From: Paragyromitra xinjiangensis
Lineage: Eukaryota; Ascomycota; Pezizomycetes; Pezizales; Discinaceae
NCBI GenBank assembly: GCA_038503065.1
Contig: JBCAMK010000001.1
Location: 2,356,001-2,420,000 of the forward strand
DNA length: 64,000 nucleotides
Direction of reading: 5' to 3'
The notes beneath the pieces were generated by a model. That model was not told where the DNA came from. It did no database searches and was given only the letters and a program-made list of their open reading frames with translations. The position numbers and the translations under genes are program-made. Numbering within the stretch: position 1 is the first letter of the stretch; each line of letters opens with the position of its first letter. Shown here piece after piece: positions 22,895-36,469 of this stretch.

Positions 22895-25800
22895 AAACAT
22901 ATCTGCTTAGCTTACTCAGACCTTCGAGGGAGAAAGGAAATCTTGGTACTCGATGATTTTTAGAGTGTGATATCTTTATCCTCTTGGCTTGTATGCCTAT
23001 CATAAGGGACTTTCTATATGAGGATTCATGTGCATCTCGGATAAATCTAAAGGGAAATAGATCCCCCAAAACTTAATTATAATGGTCATACTCTCACGCT
23101 ATCTCCAAGTTTACAACTGGTATCATCTAAGTTCGAAGCAAACTTCGGAAATCACCCTAAAGTGGAAGACTCGAAGGCTCGGTCGCCCCCGGAGTTACGT
23201 ATACTCTAGGCTCGAGTCCAGTCCCCTTCATCCATAAAACTAGTAGCACAGAGTCAAACCTATTAGAATCGTATATACGTATACAAGTAGATTAGTTTCT
23301 ACAAACTGTCAGCTAAAGTAGACGAACCCAAAAGAGCCATTAATCCTAAATGAATAGTGACGTATGTCTAATATTATCATTTTCGGTTTTGTGACTCGTG
23401 AAGAGGTCAACGGCAATGCCTCGGATGCAGCTAGAATCGTACGCGTATCTCAAGACGAGATGGCTGGGCCACCTCTAACCTCTAACAAGCCGTCCTGTGA
23501 CCCCTCTCACAACATTAGATGATACCATATCTCTTTGGGGTCACATGCCACGGAAATTTACTGAAACTATGTACTCGTTTCGGTAAGTGCTTTCAAAACA
23601 ATAGTTCCAGCCATCCAGGCTTTTGACCTTCCTTCCCCAGCTACATACCACAAAATTTTACATGTGCACATTTACAGTAGCTAGAGTAAATAGAGCTCTT
23701 TCTATACCAGGACGCTTGTCTTAACACTCCCACATGTACATTAAGAACCTCAACTTAAAATCCTGTGGCAAACGCTAGTGCCTGGGGTATTCAGGCCAAT
23801 AAGATAGCTCCATATGGTGACTAGTCCAAGGATCGTGGGGTATGACCGGGAAAGCTGGCTAGAACAGTTATATCGAAACGTTAACTAGAAATGGGGATCC
23901 CGCAGCAGCAATATATATATAGAATCCTAGCTAGTGGCCGATTTAATTACCATACTATGGTATTTAACTCTTATCCATCCAGCACGTCCTGCAGCTGACA
24001 TGTACAGCAATAAAAGCAAAGACCAATTACATGTCTTGATTTGTTGTAGCCGTGGCCATAGGTGATAGCTTAGATTTAAACCTACGCTTACAGGAACTTC
24101 CATGTGATGTGCAGTCCTCAAGTCTCTAGTGGTGTTTGCCACTATTGTTTTAATCTAGCTTCCCACATGTTATCCTAATCTCCCCTCTTAACTAATATAT
24201 TAGCTCACCAGCTACAGTACTAGTCGACTTACTTCATGCGCATATGAAGACCTCGCCCCGAGAACGCCGCGCGGATATATGCAAGAAATAAAGACAAAGA
24301 TAAAATACAATGGCAAAGAAGTGGGTTTTAAATGTACTGTGTCCATGGAGAGTGAATTATGACTTCCAGAAAACTCGGCCTACAGCTATGCACGGCGGTT
24401 CTATGGTGATCCGGAGCCAAAAAAAGTATCTCTTCATGTATTAAGAATAGCTCTTCGACGCCTACTTCTATAGACAGAGCACGATGTGTTTAGGTCAAGA
24501 GTCGATACCTATATGTACTCGTGGCAGAAGCGCCACTAACTATACTCGGCACCAAGAATCCTGCTACGCACATGTGTGCCCCACCACCCAACCAGAAGAT
24601 ACCCACGTTAACCGCTATTTATCCTACGCAGTATGTATTCAAACCCCAGGAATCATACATCGTCAAATTAGCACAGGTCATAATTATAGTCAATGACTAC
24701 CATGTATATTTGCTTGCAGATCGTTTTATCGACGCAGAGAATAAAGAATGTGGAAAAGAAAATATACGCTCAGGCGGTTAGATTAGAGTCTATAATCTGT
24801 GTGTATTAGGAGGTTTTATCTCGAGCAGCCCCCAGTCATCTGTAGTGCACGTCATAAGATATCAATGTGTGGATAGTCAACAAGAGTATACGTATATAGA
24901 TGTAAACCGTCAACACCACCTCCATATCGTCTACAGCCTATCAGCAATGATTAAATAAACAATTGACTTACCGATTCAAAACCTCACTGGTTCAAATATC
25001 TCTTATCCAAAACATTAACGGTAAAGATTCACCAACCTACATGACCTCGAACCACGCCAATATATCACCCCCAGAATCATTGTAGCTCACATAATACCAC
25101 TCAGACTTTCCGCATATCCTTCGCCTAAAGCATTTTACTAGCAATAGTAAAGAGTTTCATAACCGAAAGACTATTCACAAATAGGTCTAATTCTAATCGT
25201 GTGTCTGAGTTGAAAGATATATATCGTGAAAAGACGAATCATTATTTATGACTAAGTCGAATATATAGGCAGAATTCTCAGCAGAAGCCTTTAAGAAAAA
25301 AACCACAATTTTAAGGTAACTTACTCTTTGTCTGTGATTCGTAACATATTATGGGCGGAGAACAGTTTAGCGCTGCCAAATTGTTTGCAGTTGATGGAAT
25401 TAGAAACTAATACGGTTGGGTTGCTCATGGATAACGGAGATTTAGTAAGCTATATCAAAAAAATGTATTTTTTGTATTATAAAGAAAGCTACACTTCAAT
25501 TACACCACCCCCAATTGCTATGTAAGAATATCCTGCACAATGGCTTCTTTTTGACTAATAGATACGGCCTTTCCCTCTCAATCGAGAGTTCTTCTAGTAC
25601 GATATAGTCTCACCCAAAGACTCAGTGCTTAAGATAAAGCGTTAAGCCCCGATGGTTTCTCTTGACGCAAACAGAAAAACGGTTACTAGCAATATAACAA
25701 GCTTAAGTTTCATCTGCACCAACGACGCTATTATAGACATAATACGAAAATTGACAATAAACACGATCCGGGATCGGATTCACCAACTATAAATTACTAC

Positions 25801-28800
25801 CATAGGGGACTCTACAACCAACAAAGGAGACACAAATCCTTCGTGATTCGAGAAGAACCCAATAGAAATTGATTAAGTAATTTTTTTTCTTCTTTCTTTT
25901 TTGATAAGCAAATAAACCTCATCCAAGACGCCATCTAACCGCATACCAACACAACCGGAAACCCCGAAACCCAACGAGCAAAAAAGACCCGCCAATGAAC
26001 CTCAGTAGCACTGCAGAATTAGGATCTCTATTCTACTCCACAAAACACCGAAATCAAAAGCCCAACAACAGAAAATAGGTAATTGACGCCTACAAAAGCT
26101 GGTTGCCGTGGGGCGATCCCAACATTCTAAACTTTGCTGATCACCAAATTTTTCGTTGATCCGTAAATTTCAGTACGCCGTTATATCAACACCGAGAATC
26201 CATAGATATTGCCCACATGCCCTCCCCACGGCGCTCACAACCAATGTTCAGGTGATTTTTCAACACGCCGTCGAACACAATCTCCGGAGGCCTCAACCAA
26301 TCTCCGGGTTTTTTTCATCGCGTGAACGATATAATTATATATTTGCTGCGGATTCCCCAAATAGTCCATGATAGCTAGGCTTCAACAGTGCCACCACTAC
26401 CAGTGCTCTATCAAAGCGTATGAAACAAACGGATACCGGCCTCATCCAAGACCCCTTTACACCATTCGGTAAGAAATACGAGGCGCATAATTATAACTCT
26501 ATAAATCACATTCTCCTACGAAACACAACATGAGCGTTGCTAACCTGCGCATGCTACCCCAGGAGTGCCAGTCATTGAGAGTTAGTTTTGATAGGATCCA
26601 AATATATGTGCCAATTATACTACATACGTTGCCACAGTGGACAACAAACTCCTACTTCGGGTGCCCAGTAATCCAAATCTAGACTTCGGGATTTCAACTG
26701 TGCAAGGATTTCCCGAACATCATTACTCACTGTATGCCAAGGATGTCTCAAACTCCCACGGGAGTCACAACCTCTCATTCGTATCAAGTGGCCACCCGTG
26801 CAGGGCTCATTTCTTTTAAAACCACACCAATCAATCGTGAGCGAATGGTATCGATAAGATCGAAGTCGCTACTGGCAGAGATATAAGATCTACAGCCCTC
26901 TGCAGGTGGCAATAGGCTTCAGTCAGACATCTTTCAGCTCACAACTTTGGTTGTGAGGGGCGGACCCAAGGTTGTGTGGTCCGAGAAGGGGACTCCTGGA
27001 CTCGATGCTTTATCTAGCCCAAACGTAAGACAAGACGTTCAGGATGCCAAGCGACTCCTATGAGATATCAGAGGTACCCACTACATACGACCATGTCCCG
27101 AAGAAACCTCAGGCATACCCTTAATCTACGCCAGCCATAATCCCATCCTCTATCGCTGATCGGCTTCGCACAAAAAAACAGAATAAAAAAGGCACCATCT
27201 CTACCAACAAGTTCATCTGAATCCTAAAACTAGCAGAGACAAGCGTGACGGTATTTGGTAGGGGTTCATACCAGCTATTCAGTTCAGGCCATGGTGCCAG
27301 GTATATGTCCGGATGCGGAGTTACGGCAAAAATATTTACACGTGCATAGGATAATGGCAAGTCTTAGCTTTCCGTTCAATTACAAAAGTATATGACAGGG
27401 TTAAGTTCATAAAAGTCAAGGCGGCAGTTAAGCCGGTTGCTTCTCGCCGAAATGCGAGAAAAGCAAGTAAGGTGATCTTGCGGAAAAGGAAAAAAGCAAA
27501 AAGGAAAAAAGAAAAAGAAATGGACACTCCTTCAAGAGGGAGTGGGAGAAAAAAACGCACAAAACCGCCTCGACGTACGATTAGGTTGTTTGTAGATATA
27601 CGCATGGTAGACTATTTTGCAAGTTGTCGTTAATGAACGTTCTGCTATGGGCCGAATCGACTGATATCAGGCGTAAGTCAGTGTAGTGTCTCTCTGAAGA
27701 CAGAACCCTACCTCCGAGAGAAAGAAATTCCTCAATAGCAAATCCCAAGCACAAAACCGAAATTTTCTCTTAGGCCTCGTAGGCTTATGAGTCCGATCAT
27801 ATACCCCCACTCGTGTATTATGAACGCAACTTTAGTTACGTAGACTCCGAGAATCCGAACCCACTCAACAGATCCCCGAGCCCATCCAATTTTCTATTTA
27901 TCTCCTCACAACACTAACAATGCCGGAAAGGGTCGGAAGCCTTGACCTCTTATCCACCAACGTAGGATCAAATTCAGATCGTCAAAAATGTGAGTGATAG
28001 TCTGTGATTCTATAAGTTTCTTAAGATATAAGGATCCGTGATTTCCACAAAGCCAAAAGGGTATTCATATGTTGGAAGCTATAGCTTTAGATTATATGGC
28101 AAAGGAATCGAATCCCTTCTGCAGAGCGATGACTAGAGAATCTTTAGGGATAGCAAGATATATACGCACGGTTGAATTGCTGTCTCGGTGGGCATTGATG
28201 TACATGTATATATCACGATCTAAGTTATACCCGCAATTGAAACTAGCTACAGAACTTTAAAACACTAATGATTGTTCGTATAGAGACCCTCGATATAGTT
28301 TCTAACCGACCAGGAGCCGAAAATTTGCCGAGAAGTTGTACTGTGTCTAGATAGCGGTAGGGGAATATCGGGGGGCGCCGTGTTCAAATTCCACAATTCC
28401 CCGACACACGCAGGTTCCGCTGGGTATGACTGCATCTCACAGATCCCAAAGGAGTCTATCTCGAAAGGGAAGAGTCGGGAAAGGATGACGAGCGACAACC
28501 AAATCACAGGAACTAATGTGCATCTATGCTAGAAACCACGTTAGCAATAAACCTGGGAAAAAGCTATTCTATAATGTTAGTAAGAACCCACCACTGTTCT
28601 AAACATCTAATTCCGATCACGCTCCAAAAAGTAAATTACATTAACATCATTGTTGACGCCTCGTTCATCGATCGAATCAAGCTTGCAAATACACTCAATA
28701 GAAAGCCGGATCAAAAGGCATCAGGGTTACCTTGCATATCCGGCAATCACTTCCGGTGATCCCATTGAGGCGCTGTAGCCTACCTAGAAGTATAATTCCC

Positions 28801-29650
28801 CGCATTGACACTAGGCTGAGAAATTTAGGAAGACATTGGAACACACAAGAAACTAAAGTGTTTGGCTATAATTTCAAATTGAATTTAGGGTCATTGACCG
28901 CATAGTGAAAGTAGAATAAGTCTATGATAGGCCCAGTCAACGTATGATCAGCATAGCTTCCTCAAAGGCATGCTACGGCATCCCAACAGCTGCAAGAAAT
29001 ACATGTACGATAGTGCTTCTCACATCCCAGATAAATTCAACGGCTTTTACACTTAGGCTTTTGTGAATAAGCGGGAAGGTATTGTGGAGAAGCTCGGAGA
29101 AAAACTGCGAGGATGTTTTTGATCGCTGGGGGAACTCCACTCCGCAATTGATCTAGCAGAGCGAGCAAATGCTCCGAAGCATGTAGGTAGGCATTCTAGC
29201 CCACAAGTCACACCTCGGCAAAAAGCAATACTTTAGTCAGTATCACCCATGCTTTTAGTTAGAACGCTCAGATCCTTAGGAAAATACAAAGACCAGTTCC
29301 TTCTCGCTCGCCTTAAGTTTCCCTTGCCCCGAGCCGCGAAAAGAGTTATGTGATAGGTAAAGATGTTGACCGGCGATCGGTCCGTTGTAAACTCCGTTAT
29401 GACGATATTTTACTATTGATGTTGAGGTTGTTGAACACCGTTATGGTCGAGGCTAACTGTGTTGGTGGAAAGCTCATGCAGGATCGGGTTTGATGCAGCC
29501 ATTCGCCGTTGTCTGCCACGCGAGCGCGGCCATGATCCGAATTCCGGATCTTGATCAACGTCTTACAGCAAGCCACCCAGTCACACCTCTCCCGCGAGAA
29601 TTGCAGGAATTCCAAATAGAGATACACCATTTGCTGTTTCTAGTTGGTTT
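22895..29650. other. Gene desert, AT-rich part
   Basis: About 6.8 kb of AT-rich sequence. No frame above 90 codons shows family similarity, and no tRNA or rRNA gene or LTR pair was found. Two tandem hairpins lie at 26938-26983. It is probably old decayed non-coding DNA. Confidence 0.5.
26938..26983. other. Two tandem perfect hairpins
   Basis: The first has an 8-bp stem CTCACAAC/GTTGTGAG with loop TTTG. It is followed three bases later by a 6-bp stem CGGACC/GGTCCG with an 11-nt loop. They sit in otherwise unstructured desert DNA and could be chance. Confidence 0.35.
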
Positions 29651-32600
29651 CGTTCTCCATTACTAGCTTGTCTTAAAAAGGCATTCCTCAGCAGCACATA
29701 TACGCCTAGTTACGTTGTTGCTTTTCCTGAAATGTCAAAAGGGGCTTCCAAGGCTTCTGCCCCCAGAATCTCAGGATTACTAGACTCCACCCCCACCCAA
29801 CTCGCATCCGTGACTTCACCTGGATCTGCTATCACCTCGCATTTGGACTTATGTAGAGCTGGCCGGGTCCAGGACGGACGTCCCAAAGACTACACTTCTG
29901 CCGTCATGAACCCAAGTATTTCGACTCCACATGAAGCAGTAGGCCGCAAGTGTGACTTCTTCGGGCCTTATCTCTTACCGACCTACTTACTTTTTGTCTT
30001 GCGACCGTGGCCGTGGCTGCTTATTACGCAAAGAGAGTACCTCGCTTAATTAAATCGGCGTCCCATACCCAGCCCCGAGGTAGTGCTCAGGGGTAGCTCG
30101 TGGAGTACCGGAGTTGGCATTGATATTTTAAGTTCCCAAGATACGAGATCTCAAAGAAGCCAGGCCCAGCAGCGGGGTGACAAAAATGCCCAAATCATTA
30201 GTGTTAACTTCCAAGGGATTGGGTGAGCCACAATGTCCCCGACAGAAGCTGCAACTACATGTAGTTAAATATCCGCAAACGGGATAGAGCAGGCGATTAC
30301 ACTCCCGGTACGGAGTAGCGATGGGTTATTCGCATATATGCCGTGGTTTCTGTTCTCGACCATCGGCGACTCCGAAGGGGGAGGTTCATGGACCCAGGCA
30401 TCGACTTTCGTACATAATATGGAGTCCTCAGCAGTGCGCCCTGCCTCTTGATAAATGTGTGTACCACGATTAGCGAGGTACCTTCCGAGAATCGAAACGG
30501 TTCCCAATTTTTGCCCTCGGGTCATGCCGCCAATGCTCAAAAAACGTGGGCATCCCACCACGTGGAACTTTGGCTGCAGGAGTTCCTATGCTCGGCGTCT
30601 GTGCTAGCCGCTGAGACAGGTTCAGGAAACTATTCCAAGCGAACGAGCTTTCCTCTGTGCGACCGAGTGCTCCTTCACGAAGGATCATATTACAGGTTCA
30701 CAAATCTCTCGGGTACTTGAATTGAAGTAATTTATGGTTCCGTACAAAGACAAGATCAACCTGATTTTCGGCGAGACCCCGAGTCAAGACCCAACCCAAT
30801 TTACCCAGAGAGATCCGTGAAACAGTGAGGTTTCGATTGGTCAAGCATGGACCCTGAATTCCCAGAAAAAACCGTTGAAGTCGCCGACTCCCAGTCTGCA
30901 GTCGCGCACTCCGGAACGAGGCTGTGCCGCACCGCATAGGAGGCTCAAATCTGAAACCTCGCCAACAAAAGTGCGCTAAAGACAAAAGCTCCGGGGCCGC
31001 GTCCTGCGGCGAGGTCTGTCAAGCGGGATTCCAACCATCTCCGCGCAACTGTCCCTGAGGCTCCAACCTGCTCATCACGGACTGGCTTGAACTAGGACAA
31101 AAAGGGGGCCCTCTAGATCCCTGCCCCCTCATCTATATAAAGCTAGCTGCGGCATATTCCGGTACCAAAATACTGACGAGCCACCCACATCTCTCAAGTG
31201 ACATCTTTAGCAGACAACGGGCGCGCCGGACGTCAAAATTGGTGTGAGTGTAACTAGCTTGGCCTCGCCAAAGGGACCAATGGGAGCGCACGATCGATTA
31301 AGCTAATGCCGATCCTAACAGGCGAATCCTATCCCCCCCCCCCACAAGTACGAAAACGAGATCAGAATTCAACGGCAGATTTAGCGTCAAATTCAAGAGG
31401 ACGAACAGGAAAACATCGCGTCCTGCATCAGCGTCATCTTGAGAGTATCAGAATAGACGAGGAATCTCCCGAGTAAGGAAAAGTTTAAGCCCACACATCT
31501 CTCGACCAAGTGGGAGCGATCACGATGGGCCTTGTCCCCCCGATTTTTCCTGTGTAGATCTAGATACTGACGTTGACACAGATTGCGCCTTGACGTCCAG
31601 TTGTCAAACCCAGGACACAAAGACATAGCTACCCACACACATCTCATCGCTTCCTGTCCCGGTTGCGGATATACAAGCAAGCACAGAGTTGGCCGTAATG
31701 AGAACATTTAATAGGATATTCGTGGCGAGGATTTTTGTTCTCACCGCTCAGGACCACTGTAAGGACTGATTACCTATTGTCCACTTTTAGCGGAGCAAGG
31801 GGGTGGCTCTAGCTGGATTGCGTATGCTAGAGTCACGATGCTCTGACGATTGGGTTGATGCACGGTTATAGTTGTGTTTCAGTTGACTGGCACAAATGGG
31901 GGGTTTGGTAAAATGAGACACTGCTCGTTCCCCGTCGACTTTTCTGAGCGGACCGCAGCCACGTCTGTGCATAAGAACGTTGCCCATCAAGCCGGAACAT
32001 TGATTGACATGGCTCCAGCTGAAAATTGGTCTCACACTGACGAAATAAGCGTGGTCAAGGGTGCTATGTTAGCGATCCAATTTACTCGAGCGAAAGAAGT
32101 GGGAGATCAGACAGGACTCGGCAGACAGGACGTGGTCCCCAATTGATTCCTGATGATTTTATTTGAAATTTCTTCTTCTCGTGGATCCATCCGATACCCT
32201 TGTCAGATGCTGGCTTCTCTCAACACCATCATTATTTACGGACAATTTCCGAAGTCCCTAGACGTGTGCGGCGACGGCGGTGACATCTCTCTGGATTTCT
32301 ATCAAACAGAAGTACGTGATCGCTGCCCTTTTGGCTCACTGCTCTTTCTGCTTAGCTGCAAGTGAGCTTCGCCCAAAGCAGTAGACGGCGACCATTATAT
32401 TTCTTGGCACGACCAGGTCAGGAAGTACACCCCACGCGGGGACCTGCAGAGATCCTCCCCTTTTCGTCGATGAGGATTCCAAGGACAGGGCTAGGCTCGA
32501 CGGTTGGTTGCACCACCGAGATTATGATGCATGCGGGTTCAGGCATGACTTGCTCCAAAGCAGCAGCGTTGACGCTCTTCTGCTGAATCCACACCCTAGC

Positions 32601-35490
32601 ACATCTGTCTGGCTCTCCCACACCTCGTCCCATCATCACTTTTCCTGCCCCACCCTCGGCCCTACCAAACCATAAGCTCCGGAGGATCAGAATTTTAGAG
32701 TAGGGGTATGGAGGGGTCGGATCACGTAGGCTGCACCCGACAGAGAGGGTGTCCCACAGTTTCGTGGCCGGGTATCGTAGTTGCATCTAGTCTGACCGTT
32801 TGCGGAGAAGAGTAGCGAGAATCTTTCGCTTCAGCGCCCATTCACTAGCCAGGACTTAGCGCCTATTGTGACCTCCGTTGACCCAACAACATCACCTCTG
32901 GCTTTGGAGCCCATTTTTACCCCCCAACGTCAAGAGATTGTGCGCCATGGGTATTTTGGGTCGTCATTAATAGCCTTTGACGCGGCAAAAGAAATAAAAA
33001 TAAAAATAAAAATAAACCTGGGAAGGCGTAGAGACACGGAGCCCGGTGCTTATGGCGATGAGGGCCCAGGATACGTGGAAAGCGGAAGGTTACACCCATA
33101 TAGAATTCCTGCGATTTGGAGGAGAGGAAAGCTTCAAGTGAAATCGGGTTCTTAGCGGAATACCATGTCTCCCATTATCCAAACGTATTGGTGAGCGCGG
33201 GCCGCCTGTATATTACCGTTTCTTGTCTCTATCCTGCACCAAGTGAAGAAAAAGAAAAAAAGAAAAAACATAACCCACTGCTCCCCTCCCACACCAAATA
33301 GTACCCGTCCTTACCAGAACGCACCAGCCACCCCCCTCGCACACATCCCAGACGAGACGCTGAGCCGTGTTGCTGGGTTCGCAACTGGGGGGCATCCATC
33401 CTCTATCTTGGGATTGCTGCGGCGAGATCGAGGTGTATCATTTTCCTACTCTACGATTGCTGCGTGCATTCCGTGTACGTCGTCCATGTTGGGCAGAGGT
33501 TTCCCACCAACTTGAATTACGTTCTGTCCGTGCGGCCTACACCCTCCCCCTCCGACGACTAGCGTCCAGCTGCCGTCGCCTTGCTGCTATCTGTTGCAAA
33601 TCGCGGAGAAACATCTGAGACCTCTGTTGGGTGGTCAACGACGTCGGCGATTGATTCGGGGACCTCATCTATATCCATTGCTTGATTGGCAGAGTTCCAA
33701 ATTGCAAGAAAGAAAATATCCACCGGGCAACAATCGACCTCTGTCCGACCCTAGCACCAGAGAAGGGTCGTGCAGCGCATCTTGGGCGCCGTCTCCCTCT
33801 GGTTAACCTGCAAATCTTTGCTCGAGTGGGGTGCAACAACAACGCAATCTCTGCACTGTAGGTCACTTGTCGGGCCTCCACCAAGGGCAACCTGGTTTCT
33901 CTTAGCCCAGAGCAATTATTTGGATGCAATCTTTGTCTTGGTTGGCCAGATCAGGAGTTGATACCAACAGCCTGGGGACAATCGACAAGCAGCGCATTGA
34001 CGGTAAGGCTTGACCGGCGGGGGGCTTTTCTGTATATAGCTTGTGGCCATCGGGGATGACGGATCCGTCATCGGCAGTTGAGATCTCGACACTCTGACCA
34101 CTTGCCAATGCCATAGGAAAGAAAACGGTCTGCAAATTTAGAGAGAAAAAAGCAAGACCAGACCTCCCAAGAGAAAATTCAAAAGGGTCTAAAGTAAAAA
34201 ATAACCGGACGCCAGAGACACAATGGACAGCGGGTGACTTGCCAACAAGGTCAAGCGAGCGCCGGAGGAAAAGAAAGCTTTTTTGATCGTTTCCTGTCAT
34301 TTACGCAGGCGATATCAGTGTCTGGTGGGGGAGTACTAGCGCTTGCTGGGCGAAACCGTAGGTTCTCTATTTCGATGTCTACGTATATTTTTCTGCATTG
34401 ACCAAAACCACAAAAGGTCACGGCAAGAGAACATTCTCCCTGTGCTCAAAATAAGGGACATTAATATATACACACCGCACGGGGAGGGGTTGGTTGTTGC
34501 AATTGCAATTGACAACCCCGGGATAGCACCAGGGTAGGGGGGGGGCAGGCCGCCCTTCCCAGCACCTTGATAATAGCCGCTTCATTAACACATCCCGCAC
34601 AGAGGAGCGTCCCCTGTCGCAAATCAGCACCCGGTGATCTGGAACACCCCTCTAGCATAGCACAACTTTATTATTCCAGATTTTTGTGAAGTTTTTTTAG
34701 CCAGGGAGAGAGGATGATGATACTGGCCTACTGGGTAGCCCAGCACCCCTCCCACACACTGGTTGGCACTTGAACTCTGCATATAAGCTTGGACACTCCC
34801 GCCCTCCGTTTCAGAGACCGAGTTTCTGGGTTCATCTCTGCGCTGTATACCAACCTACTTGCTGCTTCAGTTATCTGTATCCAAGTGAACACATACGTCC
34901 AGACCCATCCGCACAACTCATCTTCCCCTCCCCCTTACATACAAGGCCTGATTCACCGTTGCGTGTTAACGCTTCTTTTTTCATACCACCAACACCCGGC
35001 CCACCTACCTCAGTCAACGCACTCCACAAACGCTAGCAGGTTAAGACTAGCTGGGTCACAGCAGAATTGTGACCGGTGAGACATCAGCACCCACACTACA
35101 TATCACGTCACAGCTTTTTCGGACCCGCGCAGCTGCTCAAGACAAGAGAAGAATATCTTGCCTGCAAAGCTCTGCCTCGGCGGTTGGTGCGGCATCTTCG
35201 TCCGACTTTTGGCCGTTGTTCAGTTAAAGTTTCGGCACTTAAAATCCACTTTGCGTTGGTTGAGAAGCGGAGCACAGGAAGAGTGACAACGGGTGCCTGG
35301 TTAGCTTCACCAAAGATTTGGCCTGCTCGGGCCTACTCGGATCATACGCCAAGGTTACCGGCGGTTTGCTTCCTTTTACATCCCTCAGCCTTCTCCGAGT
35401 TTTACACCTTCGCCCGCCATTAAGGTTACATAAACTTCCCGGCTCCCCGTTGTAAGGTCCCCCTGAATCACTGCTATGGCCTATGCTAAA
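29651..35490. other. Gene desert, higher-GC part upstream of flbD
   Basis: Visibly less AT-rich than the preceding 7 kb. Several 80-120 codon frames exist on both strands; the most coding-like is 32786-32418 on the minus strand, but none has a recognisable domain. A C-run lies at about 31336 and an (AAAAAT)n stretch at 32994-33015. It may be the long regulatory region of flbD, a decayed element, or an unrecognised non-coding transcript. Confidence 0.4.
32994..33015. repeat. (ATAAAA)n short repeat
   Basis: Three to four imperfect-length units of ATAAAA in tandem. Confidence 0.8.
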
Positions 35491-35494
35491 AGAA

Positions 35495-35499
35495 TATAA
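35495..35499 (+). promoter_or_regulatory. Candidate TATA element of flbD
   Basis: TATAA lies about 115 bp before the flbD ATG and is followed by a C/A/T-rich, G-poor leader with repeated ATCATCA units (35590-35614). Confidence 0.4.
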
Positions 35500-35614
35500 G
35501 CCCCATCTTCCCCCACCACTTCTCGACACATTTCTCCCTCAACGTTGACACACCTTAACTTGACACACATCTTACACCATCTTCACTATCATCACTATCA
35601 TCACCACCACCATC

Positions 35615-36469
35615 ATGCAGCACAGACGTGGACCTTGGTCCGCACATGAGGACTCTCAACTGCTCAACCTTGTCCAGATCCATGGCCCTCACAACTGGGT
35701 TAGGATATCTCAGATGGTCACTTCACGTTCACCCAAGCAATGCCGTGAACGGTATCACCAAAACCTCAAACCAACACTTAATCACGAGCCCATCACACCT
35801 GAAGAAGGTGAACTCATCGAACGTCTCGTTGGAGACATGGGCAAAAGATGGGCCGAGATTGCCAGAAGACTCCATGGCAGGAGCGACAATGCAGTCAAGA
35901 ACTGGTGGAACGGCGGCATGAATAGACGAAGACGGTTGTGCATCCGTCAGCGGTCCGAGTCTCACAATCTAGACCGTCGCTCTCACGAACCCATGTCTCC
36001 ATATTCGCCAAACACCCATTTTCACCCTCCTGGGTTAACTATCGATGTCAGAAGAAGGTCTATTGATGAGGCGCTCTCCTCTCCTGCTTTCTCCGATGGT
36101 TCTCGTGGCCAGACACCTTCTCTCATCTCCGACGCAAATTCAACTTTCTCAACTTCACCAAGACTCCCCGAGTCCCCTCTTACTGCTGAGAATACTATCA
36201 TACTCCCACCGCTAAAGGATCTGTACCGCGGGGAGCGACGAGCTTCGATGCCTATCCTCCAAACGCCGACAACTCTTCTCATCCCTGAGCATTCTGCTCA
36301 CACCCAAGACGATACCCGCCGATGGGTGTCCAGCGCAGACAACATCAGGCGGTCTCAAGAGTCCATCTATCACACCCAATTCCAGCAGCGCTACGAAGCT
36401 CCTTCTAACTACCACTTCCCTGCAAGAAGCTCAGACTTCCGGATGAAACTCTCGAACCTTTGCTCATGA
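35615..36469 (+). CDS. flbD: R2R3 Myb transcription factor FlbD, conidiation regulator
   Basis: A single exon of 284 residues. R2 spans about residues 5-52 (HRRGPWSAHED... NWVRIS... SPKQCRERYHQNLKP) and R3 about 58-107 (EPITPEEGELIERLV... WAEIARRL...GRSDNAVKNWWNGGMNRRRR). These blocks match what I know of Aspergillus FlbD nearly throughout, including the SPKQCRER and SDNAVKNWWNG recognition helices. In A. nidulans FlbD cooperates with FlbB to activate brlA and start conidiophore development, and it also affects sexual development. The C-terminal 175 residues are Ser/Pro-rich and unstructured with an RRRS basic site. Unlike most genes in the window, its coding strand stays C-rich to the stop codon. 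The nearest upstream gene is about 15.7 kb away. Confidence 0.92.
   Translation: MQHRRGPWSAHEDSQLLNLVQIHGPHNWVRISQMVTSRSPKQCRERYHQNLKPTLNHEPITPEEGELIERLVGDMGKRWAEIARRLHGRSDNAVKNWWNGGMNRRRRLCIRQRSESHNLDRRSHEPMSPYSPNTHFHPPGLTIDVRRRSIDEALSSPAFSDGSRGQTPSLISDANSTFSTSPRLPESPLTAENTIILPPLKDLYRGERRASMPILQTPTTLLIPEHSAHTQDDTRRWVSSADNIRRSQESIYHTQFQQRYEAPSNYHFPARSSDFRMKLSNLCS

Noticed and set aside
29690..29703. 14-nt match (AGCAGCACATATAC) to the start of U6 snRNA
   Set aside because: The following bases do not continue into U6 and no U6 stem-loop or downstream box is visible, so it is probably chance.
34485..34518. Gapped palindrome GGGGTTG...CAATTGCAATTG...CAACCCC
   Set aside because: Short and isolated; no flanking duplication or second copy was seen in the window.
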